Origin: Streptomyces phaeochromogenes
GTDB lineage: Bacteria; Actinomycetota; Actinomycetes; Streptomycetales; Streptomycetaceae
DNA length: 64,000 nucleotides
Reading direction: 5' to 3'
NCBI RefSeq assembly: GCF_001418655.1
Contig: NZ_LIQZ01000022.1
Location: 1 to 64,000, forward strand
Shown: positions 39,478 to 47,905 of the stretch, one piece after another
Numbering within the stretch: position 1 is the stretch's first letter
How the letters are laid out: each line of letters starts with the position of its first letter
Translations under genes and position numbers: made by a program
The notes under the pieces: generated by a model
Databases searched by the model: none
What the model saw: the letters and a program-made list of their open reading frames with translations, nothing else
Told to the model about the DNA's origin: nothing

Positions 39478-42465
39478 ATGAGGCTGCACCGGCTGCACAT
39501 CACCGCCTTCGGGCCGTTCGGCGGCGCCCAGGAGGTCGACTTCGACGACCTGTCGGCCGCCGGGCTCTTCCTGCTGCACGGGCCGACGGGCGCGGGCAAG
39601 ACGTCCGTCCTCGACGCGGTCTGCTTCGCGCTGTACGGCTCCGTGCCGGGCGCCCGCCAGGGCGGTTCCCTGCGCAGCGACCACGCACTGGCAGCCACCC
39701 GTACCGAGGTGACCCTCGAACTCACCGTGGCCGGCCGCCGGTTGGAGGTGACCCGGCAGCCGCCCTGGGAGCGCCCCAAGAAGCGCGGCGAGGGCACGAC
39801 GACCGAGAAGGCGCAGAGCTGGCTGCGCGAGTACGACGCGCCGGCGGGCTCCTGGAAGGACCTCAGCCGCTCCCACCAGGAGATCGGCGAGGAGATCACC
39901 CAGCTGCTCGGCATGAGCCGCGAGCAGTTCTGCCAGGTCGTGCTGTTGCCCCAGGGCGACTTCGCGCGTTTCCTGCGGGCCGACGCCGAGGCCCGCGGCA
40001 AGCTTCTCGGCCGGCTCTTCGACACCCGCCGCTTCGCCGCCGTCGAACAGCGACTGGCCGAACTCCGACGCGCCGCCGAGACCCAAGTCCGAGCAGGAGA
40101 CGCGGAGTTGCTGGCCGACGGCCACCGCATGCAGCAGGCCGCCGGCGACATCGTGGAGCTGCCGCTGCCCGACCTGTCACCGGGCGACCCCGGCCTCGCC
40201 GAATCCGTACTGGAGTGGGCGGCGATCGCCAGGAGCACGGCCCGCGAGCGGTTCACGGTCGCCCACTGCGCGCAGGCGGCTGCCGAGTCGGCCCAGGCCG
40301 CCGCGAACCACGTACTGGAGGATGTACGGGAAGTGGCGCGGCTCCAGCGCCGGTTCGCCGAGGCGCGCGAGCGGGCCGCCCGGCTGGAGGAGCGGTCCGG
40401 GGCCCACCGGGAGGCCCAGGCGCGCATGGAGCGGGCCCGCAAGGCCGAGGCGGTGGCGCCCGCGCTCGGGCTGCGGGACGCGACGGAGACCGAGCACCGG
40501 CGGGCGGCCGGTACCGAGGCACGCGCGCGTGCCCTTCTGTCGGAGACCTTCGCCGACGCCGGGGCGACCGGCCTCGCGGCTGCCGCGCGGAAGGCCGCCG
40601 AGGAGCTGGGCGGGCTGGAGTCGGCCCGCCGCGCCGAGCACCGGATCGCCGGACTCGCCGACGAACGCGATGTGCTGGACCGGCAGGAGCGCGCCGACGA
40701 GGACGTGCTGCACGATGCCGGGACCTGGCTCGCCGAGTGGGACGCGACCCGGGCGGACCTGCAGACGCGCATCGAGGCCGCCCACGAGGCCGCCACCCGT
40801 GCCGAGCAGCTCACCGTCCAGCGCGAGCCCGCGCAGGCGCGGCTCACGGCCGCCCGGATGCGTGACCAGCTCGCCGGGGACACGGACGCGGCCCACGCGC
40901 GCGTGCTCGCCGCACGCGAGCGTGCCACGGACGCACGCGCCCACTGGCTGGATCTCAAGGAGCAGCGGCTGAAGGGCATCGCCGCGGAGCTCGCGGCGGG
41001 CCTTGTGGACGGCGAAGCGTGCGCCGTCTGCGGTGCCACCGAACACCCGGCGCCCGCCCGGAAGGTCGACGGACACGTCGGTCAGCAGGCAGAGGAGGCC
41101 GCGCTCGCCGCCTACCAGCGCGCCGATGAGCAGCGCACCGAGGAGGAGCGGCGGCTCGGGGTCGTCCGCGAGGCGCTGGCCGCCGCGACGGCCGAGGCGG
41201 GGGACCTGCCCACCGCGCAACTCGCCGAACTGGCCGAGGAGTTGGAGGAGCGACACGCCGATGCGCACGGCGCCGCTTCCGGGCTGCACGCGGCCCGGGA
41301 AGCCCTGGTGCAGGCAGAGCGTGAGCGCGAACGGCGGCTCGCCGCCCAGCAGGAGGCCGCTCGCCGGGTCGCGTCCCGTGCCTCGCTGCGGGACGCGCTC
41401 GATCGTGAACGAGCCTCCCTGGAGGGGGAGTTGACGCAGGCCCGGGGTTCGGCGGGCAGTGTCGCCGCGCGGGCCGCGCAGCTGGAGCGGCAGGTCGCGC
41501 TGCTCACCGAGGCCGCGGACGCCGCACGGGTCGCGGCGGACACCGCCCAGCGATTGAAGGACGCCGACGCGCGACTCGCCGACGCGGCCTTCCGCGCCGG
41601 GTTCGACACACCGTCGGCAGCGGCGGCTGCCCTCCTCGACGACGCCGCCCATCGCGACCTCCAGCACCGGCTCGACGCCTGGCAGCAGGAGGAGGCGGCG
41701 GTCCGCGCGGTGCTCGCCGAGGCCGAGACGACGGCCGCCGCCGGGCAGCCGCCCGCCGACCTCCAGGCCGCCGAGCAGGCCGCGTCCGCCGCCGGCCGAC
41801 GGGTGCGCGAGGCGGGCTCGGCCCGTGACGCGGCCGGCCGCCGCTGCACGGAACTCGACCGGCTGACCCACCGGGCGGGCGGTTCCGTCCGTCGGCTGGG
41901 CCCGCTGCGCGAGGAGTACGACCGTGTGGCCCGCCTCGCCACGCTCGCGGCCGGCACGTCCGCGGACAACGAGCGCAAGATGCGCCTGGAGTCCTACGTC
42001 CTCGCCGCCCGGCTGGAGCAGGTCGCCGCCGCCGCGACCACGCGCCTGGCACGCATGTCCTCGGGGCGCTACACCCTCGTCCACTCCGCCGACCGGGCCG
42101 GGCGGGGCCGCAGCGGCCTCGGCCTGCACGTCGTCGACGCCTGGACCGGCCGCGAGCGCGACACGGCGACCCTGTCCGGCGGCGAGACGTTCTTCGCGTC
42201 CCTCGCCCTCGCGCTGGGCCTCGCCGACGTGGTCACCGACGAGGCCGGGGGCGTACGCCTCGACACGCTCTTCATCGACGAGGGCTTCGGCAGCCTCGAC
42301 GACCAGACGCTCGACGAGGTCCTCGACGTCCTCGACTCACTGAGGGAGCGGGACCGCAGCGTCGGCATCGTCAGCCATGTCGCCGATCTGCGACGCCGGA
42401 TCCATGCCCAACTGGAGGTGGTGAAGGGGCGGTCGGGGTCGGTTGTCCGACAGGGGGGCGGCTGA
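39478..42465 (+). CDS. sbcC: Exonuclease SbcCD subunit C
   Basis: 995 residues, an SMC-like ATPase. The N-terminal MRLHRLHITAFGPFGGAQEV contains the family start and Walker A is GPTGAGKTSVLDAVCFALYG. Long Ala/Arg/Glu coiled coils flank the zinc-hook CxxC at GEACAVCGATEHPAPA, near the middle (about residue 517). The C-terminal ABC half has TLSGGETFFASLALALGLAD and Walker B LDTLFIDEGFGSLDDQTLDE. The ATG at 39478 is chosen by the conserved start; the longer frame overlaps sbcD. Works with SbcD in DNA repair. Confidence 0.95.
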   Translation: MRLHRLHITAFGPFGGAQEVDFDDLSAAGLFLLHGPTGAGKTSVLDAVCFALYGSVPGARQGGSLRSDHALAATRTEVTLELTVAGRRLEVTRQPPWERPKKRGEGTTTEKAQSWLREYDAPAGSWKDLSRSHQEIGEEITQLLGMSREQFCQVVLLPQGDFARFLRADAEARGKLLGRLFDTRRFAAVEQRLAELRRAAETQVRAGDAELLADGHRMQQAAGDIVELPLPDLSPGDPGLAESVLEWAAIARSTARERFTVAHCAQAAAESAQAAANHVLEDVREVARLQRRFAEARERAARLEERSGAHREAQARMERARKAEAVAPALGLRDATETEHRRAAGTEARARALLSETFADAGATGLAAAARKAAEELGGLESARRAEHRIAGLADERDVLDRQERADEDVLHDAGTWLAEWDATRADLQTRIEAAHEAATRAEQLTVQREPAQARLTAARMRDQLAGDTDAAHARVLAARERATDARAHWLDLKEQRLKGIAAELAAGLVDGEACAVCGATEHPAPARKVDGHVGQQAEEAALAAYQRADEQRTEEERRLGVVREALAAATAEAGDLPTAQLAELAEELEERHADAHGAASGLHAAREALVQAERERERRLAAQQEAARRVASRASLRDALDRERASLEGELTQARGSAGSVAARAAQLERQVALLTEAADAARVAADTAQRLKDADARLADAAFRAGFDTPSAAAAALLDDAAHRDLQHRLDAWQQEEAAVRAVLAEAETTAAAGQPPADLQAAEQAASAAGRRVREAGSARDAAGRRCTELDRLTHRAGGSVRRLGPLREEYDRVARLATLAAGTSADNERKMRLESYVLAARLEQVAAAATTRLARMSSGRYTLVHSADRAGRGRSGLGLHVVDAWTGRERDTATLSGGETFFASLALALGLADVVTDEAGGVRLDTLFIDEGFGSLDDQTLDEVLDVLDSLRERDRSVGIVSHVADLRRRIHAQLEVVKGRSGSVVRQGGG

Positions 42466-42553
42466 CCGACCGTACGGGGCCGGAGCCGGGGAATGGGCTG
42501 GGGCCGCGGCGTCGGGTGCCGGTGGCCGCGGAGTTGCGTGGTCGTCGTCGATC

Positions 42554-43000
42554 TCAGCGGCCGACGGGGCGTCGCGGCAGGGGCGACGAGTACACGACGC
42601 TCGTCGTCACCGAGCCGAGTGTGCCGATCTTGCCCGAGACCTCCTCCAGGTGGCTCATCGAGCGCGTCGCGACCTTGATGACGAAGCAGTCGTCACCCGT
42701 GACGTGGTGTGCCTCCAGGATCTCGGGGGTCGCGGCGACGAGGTCGTGGAACGGCTTGTAGTTGCCGTTCGGATAGCGCAGCCGCACGAAGGCCAGGATC
42801 GGCAGGCCCAGGCTCTCCGGGTCCACGACCGCCGCGTAGCCCTGGATGACGCCTGCTTCCTCCAGGCGGCGCACGCGTTCGGTGACCGCGCTCGCGGACA
42901 TCGAGACGGCACGGGCCAGCTCGGCGAAACTGGCCCGCCCCTCGCGCTGGAGGACTTCGAGAATGCGCCAGTCGGTGGCGTCCGGGGGATACGCGGTCAT
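42554..43000 (-). CDS. Lrp/AsnC-family regulator
   Basis: 148 residues. Helix-turn-helix ATDWRILEVLQREGRASFAE... with recognition helix SMSASAVTERVRRLEEAGVI, then the RAM ligand domain (about 65-140; AFVRLRYPNGNYKPFHDLV, DDCFVIKVATRSMSHLEEV). ATG at 43000 begins MTAYPPDATDW; no clear ribosome site. It is divergent from the rhodanese gene across 177 bp, and an Lrp-type regulator next to a rhodanese suggests amino-acid or sulfur-linked control. Confidence 0.88.
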   Translation of the reverse strand: MTAYPPDATDWRILEVLQREGRASFAELARAVSMSASAVTERVRRLEEAGVIQGYAAVVDPESLGLPILAFVRLRYPNGNYKPFHDLVAATPEILEAHHVTGDDCFVIKVATRSMSHLEEVSGKIGTLGSVTTSVVYSSPLPRRPVGR

Positions 43001-43177
43001 GGTGGAGGGATAGCAGGGAAATCCCCGGCGGATCAAGTACAGAGCCGTGGATCGTTCCTTCAGGAAGCGGATCTCCGGCCGTAGATTTCTGGTCATGGAG
43101 TCCCGCGCAGACGGTGCCGAGCAGGCACCCCGCCGTCGTACCACGGTGCCGGCGGGACCGGGAGGGAAGGCCGGACC

Positions 43178-43750
43178 ATGACCGCGACCAGCACCACCAC
43201 GGGCGGAGCCCGCACTGACAGCACCCGCACCGGCGCCCGCATCGACAGCGCCCGCACAGACGGAGCCCGCATCGGCGGCACCATTTCCGTGAACCCCGTT
43301 CTGCGAGTCGCCCCGGCATCGCCCGCCGTGGCCGCCGCCTACTTCGGAGCAAGCCTCGCCTTCCACGCCGACGTGTCCGACGTCGCCGCCGCGCTGGCGG
43401 CGGACGGCGACCCCGGCTTCGTCGTCCTCGACTCCCGTTCCACGGAGTCCTGGGACCAGGGACACGTGCCCGGCGCGATCCACCTGCCCACCGCGCTGAT
43501 CCCCGAGCAGGCGGAGCAACTCCTCGACAGGGCAGTGCCGGTGGTCACGTACTGCTGGGGTCCGGGCTGCAACGGCGCGACCCGGGCCGCCCTCGCCCTC
43601 GCCGAACTCGGCTTCCAGGTCAAGGAGATGCTCGGCGGCTTCGAGTACTGGGCGCGCGAGGGCTTCGAGTTCGAGTCCTGGGAGGGCCACGAGCGGCGCG
43701 CCGCCGACCCGTTGACCGCCCCGGTCGGCGCGGAGGACTGCGGCTGCTGA
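43178..43750 (+). CDS. Rhodanese-like sulfurtransferase
   Basis: 190 residues. The N-terminal 40 residues are a low-complexity Thr/Arg/Gly repeat (GARTDSTRT, GARIDSARTD, GARIGG). A single rhodanese domain (about 60-165) follows: FVVLDSRSTESWDQGHVPGA and the active loop TYCWGPGCNGATRAALALAE with two Cys. The protein ends in EDCGC, a possible extra redox or metal pair. It would move sulfane sulfur from thiosulfate or a persulfide donor. ATG with GGGAGG upstream; divergent from the Lrp regulator. Confidence 0.85.
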   Translation: MTATSTTTGGARTDSTRTGARIDSARTDGARIGGTISVNPVLRVAPASPAVAAAYFGASLAFHADVSDVAAALAADGDPGFVVLDSRSTESWDQGHVPGAIHLPTALIPEQAEQLLDRAVPVVTYCWGPGCNGATRAALALAELGFQVKEMLGGFEYWAREGFEFESWEGHERRAADPLTAPVGAEDCGC

Positions 43751-43848
43751 CCGCCGTACCGCCGCCGTCGGGACGTCGTACGGACTCAGTCGTGTATCAC
43801 CTCGCCCGTAGTGCAAAGGAATCGTCAATTCTGGGTCGCCGCGCCATG

Positions 43849-43854
43849 TAACTT
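43849..43854 (+). promoter_or_regulatory. Leaderless -10 of the Imm21-like gene
   Basis: TAACTT, 6 nt, then the ATG at 43861. Confidence 0.45.
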
Positions 43855-43860
43855 CTGGGC

Positions 43861-44376
43861 ATGGCGAGTTACGTGGGTCCCAGTTCGGCCGAGTGGGTGG
43901 AGTCGGGCGGTGGACCGCTCATAGCGATACCGGAAGTGGTGCTGCCGTTCTGGACGGGGGCCGACGGCGACGAGCTCGCCTCCGACTACGACAGAGCGTG
44001 CGAGGTGGAGGGCTTCGTCGGCCTGCTGCCCGTCGGCAACACCACCGCTCTCGTCCTCGGCGACGATCCCGCCGCGACGGCGTATCTGCCGGAGCACGGC
44101 ACCTTCGTACGGTGGTGTGCGGGGGAGTCCGAGCGCGAGCTGTTGGCCGGGGTTCCGGCCGCCCTCGCGGGCGCGGCGTGGGAGCGGGAAGTGCGGTGGG
44201 AGATCCCCGGGCCCGTCGTGCTGTTCGACGCGGCATGGCCGGGGGAGGAGTCGACGAAGACGGGGCACCTGCGGATCGACCTGGCGCCCGGGCGGTACGC
44301 GGTGCGGGCGGCGCATGCCGAGCCGGGGCCCGAGACGTGGATCGGGCTCGTGCAGCTGAGGCCGCTCGGACAGTGA
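43861..44376 (+). CDS. Imm21-like immunity protein
   Basis: 171 residues. The start EWVESGGGPLIAIPEVVLPFW and the middle DYDRACEVEGFVGLLPVGNTTALVLGD, followed by YLPEHGTFVRW, match the Imm21 family of polymorphic-toxin immunity proteins as I recall them. No toxin gene or secretion system is next to it, so it is an orphan here. Alternatively it is a house-keeping homologue, since such genes are common in Streptomyces. No signal peptide; cytoplasmic. Probably leaderless. Confidence 0.65.
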   Translation: MASYVGPSSAEWVESGGGPLIAIPEVVLPFWTGADGDELASDYDRACEVEGFVGLLPVGNTTALVLGDDPAATAYLPEHGTFVRWCAGESERELLAGVPAALAGAAWEREVRWEIPGPVVLFDAAWPGEESTKTGHLRIDLAPGRYAVRAAHAEPGPETWIGLVQLRPLGQ

Positions 44377-44715
44377 TGCGCGGCCTCGGGCGGTGCCGGT
44401 GATCGGGGGTGGGTCTGCGGACCCACCCCGGTCGAGGGGTGGGCGAGGGGCGGGCGTGATGTCCGGGTTGCCGTGTCTGGCGGCCCGCTCGCAGCCGCTT
44501 GCGTGAGCCGAATCGCCCTGCCTGCGTGAGTCGAATTCGTCCGGCCCGCGCGAGCAGAATCGCCCTGCCTGCGTAAGCCGGATTCGCCGGCCCGCGCGAG
44601 GTGAATCGCCCTGTCCGCGCGAGCCGAAGCGCCCTGCCCGCGCGAGGCGAATCGCGCCGCCCGCCGCGGAAAATGACATGCGGCGCGGCATCGGCGCCGC
44701 CCATCATGGACCGCC
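44377..44715. other. Gene-free 339-bp interval with a degenerate minisatellite
   Basis: No convincing gene. The centre is a tandem repeat (44492-44652, listed separately). The minus strand stays open in several frames because the repeat lacks stops, giving Arg/Gly/Ala peptides with no family match. Nothing resembling a promoter for the SDR was found except possibly in the last 60 bp. Confidence 0.7.
44492..44652. repeat. About seven tandem copies of a 22-24-bp unit
   Basis: Units start near 44492, 44514, 44538, 44561, 44585, 44607 and 44630. A typical unit is CGCCCTGCCCGCGCGAGGCG followed by AAT. Two subtypes alternate at first: CGCCCTGCCTGCGTGAG and CGTCCGGCCCGCGCGAG. There are no spacers between units, so this is not a CRISPR array. 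Confidence 0.85.
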
Positions 44716-45564
44716 ATGCCACCCCAACTCCCTTCCCCCACACCCGAAGCGCTGCGTCGCGACCCCCTCCCGCTGCGTGGCCGTACCGCCCTGGTCACCG
44801 GCGCCAGCCGACGCGGAGGGATCGGTTACGCCGTGGCCCGACGGCTGGCCGCGTACGGAGCGAGCGTGTACGCGCACCACCACGTACCGCACGACGCCGC
44901 CATGCCCTGGGGCGCGGACCGCCCCGAGGAGGTGGTCGCCGGAATCCGCGAGGCGCTGGCCGATCCCGAGGCGCGGGTCGTCGACGGGCCGGGCGACCTC
45001 TCCGACCCGGCGGCCCCTGCCGAACTGATCGCCACGGCCGCCGACGCCCTCGGCGGACGGATCGACATCCTCGTCGCCAACCACGCGCTCAGCGGCTCGG
45101 ACGGCCCGCTCCACACCATCGACGCGGCGATGCTCGACGCGCACTGGGCCGTCGACACCCGTTCCGTGATCCTCCTCGTCCAGGCCTACGCCCGGCTGCG
45201 CGCCGCTCTGCCACCGCGCACGGCGGGTGGGCGCGTGGTGATGATGACGTCGGGTCAGGACATCGCGGGCGGCATGCCGGACGAGATCGCGTACGCCCTG
45301 CAGAAGGGCGCCCTCGCCTCGGTCACCCGCTCGCTGGCGACCACGCTCGCCGAGCACGCGGTGACCGTGAACACCGTGAACCCCGGCCCCGTCGACACGG
45401 ACTACATGACGGGCGACGCGTACGACTCCGTGGCCGCGATGTTCCCTGCCGGGCGCTGGGGAATGCCGGACGACCCCGCGCGGCTCATCGCCTGGCTCTC
45501 GACGGACGAGGCCGAGTGGGTCACCGGGCAGGTGATCGACTCGGAGAGCGGGTTCCGGCGCTGA
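44716..45564 (+). CDS. Short-chain dehydrogenase/reductase
   Basis: 282 residues, classical SDR with an odd cofactor loop: ALVTGASRRGGIGYAVARRLAAYGASVY, then VANHAL in place of NNAG, catalytic Ser in MMTSGQDIAGG and Tyr-Lys in YALQKGALASVTRSLA, and VNTVNPGPVDTDY. It is close to FabG-like 3-oxoacyl reductases, but the GGIGYAVA loop and the long N-terminal lead (MPPQLPSPTPEALRRDPL) are typical of an uncharacterised actinobacterial group. Substrate unknown. The preceding 60 bp lack a clear ribosome site. Confidence 0.87.
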   Translation: MPPQLPSPTPEALRRDPLPLRGRTALVTGASRRGGIGYAVARRLAAYGASVYAHHHVPHDAAMPWGADRPEEVVAGIREALADPEARVVDGPGDLSDPAAPAELIATAADALGGRIDILVANHALSGSDGPLHTIDAAMLDAHWAVDTRSVILLVQAYARLRAALPPRTAGGRVVMMTSGQDIAGGMPDEIAYALQKGALASVTRSLATTLAEHAVTVNTVNPGPVDTDYMTGDAYDSVAAMFPAGRWGMPDDPARLIAWLSTDEAEWVTGQVIDSESGFRR

Positions 45565-45584
45565 GGGGTTCGTCGACGTCCCCG

Positions 45585-47276
45585 TCAGAGCAGGGACAGC
45601 TCGTCCACCAGGTCGTCCAGGCCCAGCGAACCCTGGGACAGGGCCGCCATGTGCCAGGCCTTCGCGTCGAACGCGTCGCCGTGCCGCTTCCGCGCGTTCT
45701 CACGGCCCAGCAGCCAGGCGCGCTCGCCGAGCTTGTAGCCGATGGCCTGGCCGGGGATGGAGAGATAGCGGGTCAGCTCGCTCTCCACGAAGTCCGCCGG
45801 GCGGCTGCTGTGCGCGCCGAAGAACTCCTGCGCCAGCTCGGGAGTCCAGCGCTCGCCCGGGTGGAAGGGCGAGTCCGCCGGGATCTCCAGCTCCAGGTGC
45901 ATGCCGATGTCGACGATGACGCGGGCCGCGCGCATCATCTGGGCGTCCAGATAGCCGAGCCGCTCCTCGGCGTCCTTGAGATAGCCGAGCTCGTCCATCA
46001 GCCGCTCCGCGTAGAGCGCCCAGCCCTCGCAGTTGGCGCTGACGCCGCCGATGGTCGCCTGGTAGCGGGAGAGGTTCTCGGCGACGTGCGCCCACTGCGC
46101 GAGCTGGAGGTGATGGCCGGGAACGCCCTCGTGGTACCAGGTCGACACCAGGTCGTACACCGGGAACCTGGTCTGCCCCATCGTCGGCAGCCACGTACGG
46201 CCGGGGCGTGAGAAGTCCTCCGACGGTGCCGTGTAGTAGGGGGCCGCGGCGCTGCCCGGCGGGGCGATGCGGGACTCCACCTTCCGTACCCGCTCGGCGA
46301 GTTCGAAGTGCGTGCCGTCCAGTTCCTCGATGGCCTGGTCCATCAGGCCCTGCAGCCACTCGCGGACCTCGTCGACGCCCTCGATGTGCCTGCCGTGCTC
46401 ATCCAGGTGCGCGAGCGCGACCCACGGGGTCTCTGCGCCTGGCAGAACCTTCTCGGCCTCCTTCTTCATCTCGGTGTGGAGCCGGTGGTACTCGGCCCAG
46501 CCGTACGCGTACGCCTCGTCCAGGTCGAGATCCGTGCCGTTGAAGTAGCGCGACCAGCGCGCGTACCGCTCGCGGCCCACGGTGTTCGGCGCGCCCTCGA
46601 TCGCGGGTGCGTACACGTCACGCATCCAGTCGCGCAGGGCGGCGACGGCGGCGGTCGCCGCGCCTGCGGCCTCGTCGAGTTCCGCCCGCAGGGTGTCGGG
46701 GCCGGCCGAGGCGAAGTCCTCGAACCAGCCGCGGCCCGAACCGTCCGTGTCCGACCACTCCGTGAGCTGCTCGATGAACGTCGCGGTGGGGCGCGGGCCC
46801 GCGTACAGCTTGCGCTCAAGGCCGAGGGAGAGGGACTCGCGGTAGCCGTCGAGGGCCGTCGGTACGGCCCGCAGCCGCCGGGCGATGGCGGCCCAGTCCT
46901 CGTCCGTGTCCGTGGGCGTCACGGTGAACACCTCGCGCACCGCGTGCACGGAGGTATGCATGTTGCCGACGGCCCGCAGGCTCTCCTCGGCGTCGTGCAC
47001 GCCGAGTTCGGCGGTGAGCCGCTCGCGGAGCAGACGTGCGCAGCGGCGCTCGATGTCACTGTCCGCGCCGGGCTGCCGCTCCGCCTCGTCGAGCCGCGCC
47101 AGTGTGGCGCGGGCGAGCGCCGCGAGCGCCTCCTGACCGGCGGGCGAGGTGTCGGGCAACGAGCCCGAACTCTCCTTCACGCCGAGATACGTACCGGTGA
47201 CCGGGTCGAGGGCGATGAGCTCGTCGACGTAGGCGTCGGCGACCTCGCGGGGCAGCGGGTTCTTCGTCTGTGACAT
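45585..47276 (-). CDS. DUF885 metallopeptidase-like protein
   Basis: 563 residues, mostly helical. The DUF885 signature with a gluzincin-type zinc motif is intact: STWYHEGVPGHHLQLAQW (HEGxPGHH), and the third ligand region is ANCEGWALYAERLMDELGYL with the conserved Glu. No signal peptide, so cytoplasmic. The family is related to M2/M3-type peptidases, but substrates are unknown. ATG at 47276. It is convergent with the SDR gene, 20 nt apart, and separated by 62 nt from the Lrp gene that reads the same way. Confidence 0.9.
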   Translation of the reverse strand: MSQTKNPLPREVADAYVDELIALDPVTGTYLGVKESSGSLPDTSPAGQEALAALARATLARLDEAERQPGADSDIERRCARLLRERLTAELGVHDAEESLRAVGNMHTSVHAVREVFTVTPTDTDEDWAAIARRLRAVPTALDGYRESLSLGLERKLYAGPRPTATFIEQLTEWSDTDGSGRGWFEDFASAGPDTLRAELDEAAGAATAAVAALRDWMRDVYAPAIEGAPNTVGRERYARWSRYFNGTDLDLDEAYAYGWAEYHRLHTEMKKEAEKVLPGAETPWVALAHLDEHGRHIEGVDEVREWLQGLMDQAIEELDGTHFELAERVRKVESRIAPPGSAAAPYYTAPSEDFSRPGRTWLPTMGQTRFPVYDLVSTWYHEGVPGHHLQLAQWAHVAENLSRYQATIGGVSANCEGWALYAERLMDELGYLKDAEERLGYLDAQMMRAARVIVDIGMHLELEIPADSPFHPGERWTPELAQEFFGAHSSRPADFVESELTRYLSIPGQAIGYKLGERAWLLGRENARKRHGDAFDAKAWHMAALSQGSLGLDDLVDELSLL

Positions 47277-47338
47277 GCGGCCATCCTCATACGGGGACGG
47301 CCGGTGCGTCAGCCCTGTTTACCGGGCACGCTGCCGCG

Positions 47339-47845
47339 TCAGCCCGTTTTCGCCGAGGGCGTGATCGCCGGCGGCTCGGGCGGCAGCAGCGGCCCGCAGT
47401 CCCACTGCTGGAAGATCAGCCGGGTCTCGACGCGGGCCACCTCGCGGTGTGCGGTGAAGCCGTCGAGGACCAGCCGCTGCAGGTCCGTCATGTCCGCGAC
47501 GGCCACATGGACGAGATAGTCGTCCGGCCCGGTGAGGTGGAACACGGTCCGCGACTCGGGCAGCGCCCTGATCCGCTCCACGAACGGGCCGACCAACTCC
47601 CGCCGGTGCGGCCTGACCTGCACGGACAGCAACGCCTCCAGGCCACGCCCCAGCTTGGCCGGATCGAGCCGCAGCTGATGGCCCAGGATGATGCCGGCGC
47701 GGCGCAGACGGGTCACGCGGTCCAGACAGGTCGAGGCCGCGACCCCCACCTGTGCGGCGAGGTCGCGGTAGGTGGTCCGGGCGTCGTTCTGCAGCAACCG
47801 CAGAAGATGAAGATCCACCGGGTCCAGTACGACGGATTCGGCCAT
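47339..47845 (-). CDS. Lrp/AsnC-family regulator (MdeR-like)
   Basis: 168 residues. Helix-turn-helix DPVDLHLLRLLQNDARTTYRDLAAQVGVAASTC... (recognition helix VAASTCLDRVTRLRRAGII), then a RAM domain (HLTGPDDYLVHVAVADMTDL). ATG at 47845. It is divergent from a PLP-dependent gamma-lyase gene with a 36-bp dyad between them. An Lrp-type activator divergent from methionine gamma-lyase is known in pseudomonads (mdeR-mdeA), which suggests methionine-responsive activation here. Confidence 0.88.
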   Translation of the reverse strand: MAESVVLDPVDLHLLRLLQNDARTTYRDLAAQVGVAASTCLDRVTRLRRAGIILGHQLRLDPAKLGRGLEALLSVQVRPHRRELVGPFVERIRALPESRTVFHLTGPDDYLVHVAVADMTDLQRLVLDGFTAHREVARVETRLIFQQWDCGPLLPPEPPAITPSAKTG

Positions 47846-47850
47846 GGCCC

Positions 47851-47886
47851 GAACGTAACACGGACTTCAGAGTCCACCACCCGTTC
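47851..47886. promoter_or_regulatory. 36-bp dyad between Lrp gene and gamma-lyase gene
   Basis: GAACG, 6 nt, GGACT, TCAG, AGTCC, 6 nt, CGTTC. Both arm pairs share the same centre (47868.5). It lies between start codons 60 bp apart, as expected of a shared Lrp operator. Confidence 0.65.
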
Positions 47887-47905
47887 GGTGTTCAGGCTGC
47901 TGGTC

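Noticed and set aside
44450..44691. Possible small Arg/Gly-rich protein or CRISPR array in the repeat region
   Set aside because: Units follow each other without spacers, so it is not CRISPR. The unit length varies by one or two bases, so no single frame encodes a regular repeat, and there is no start with a ribosome site.
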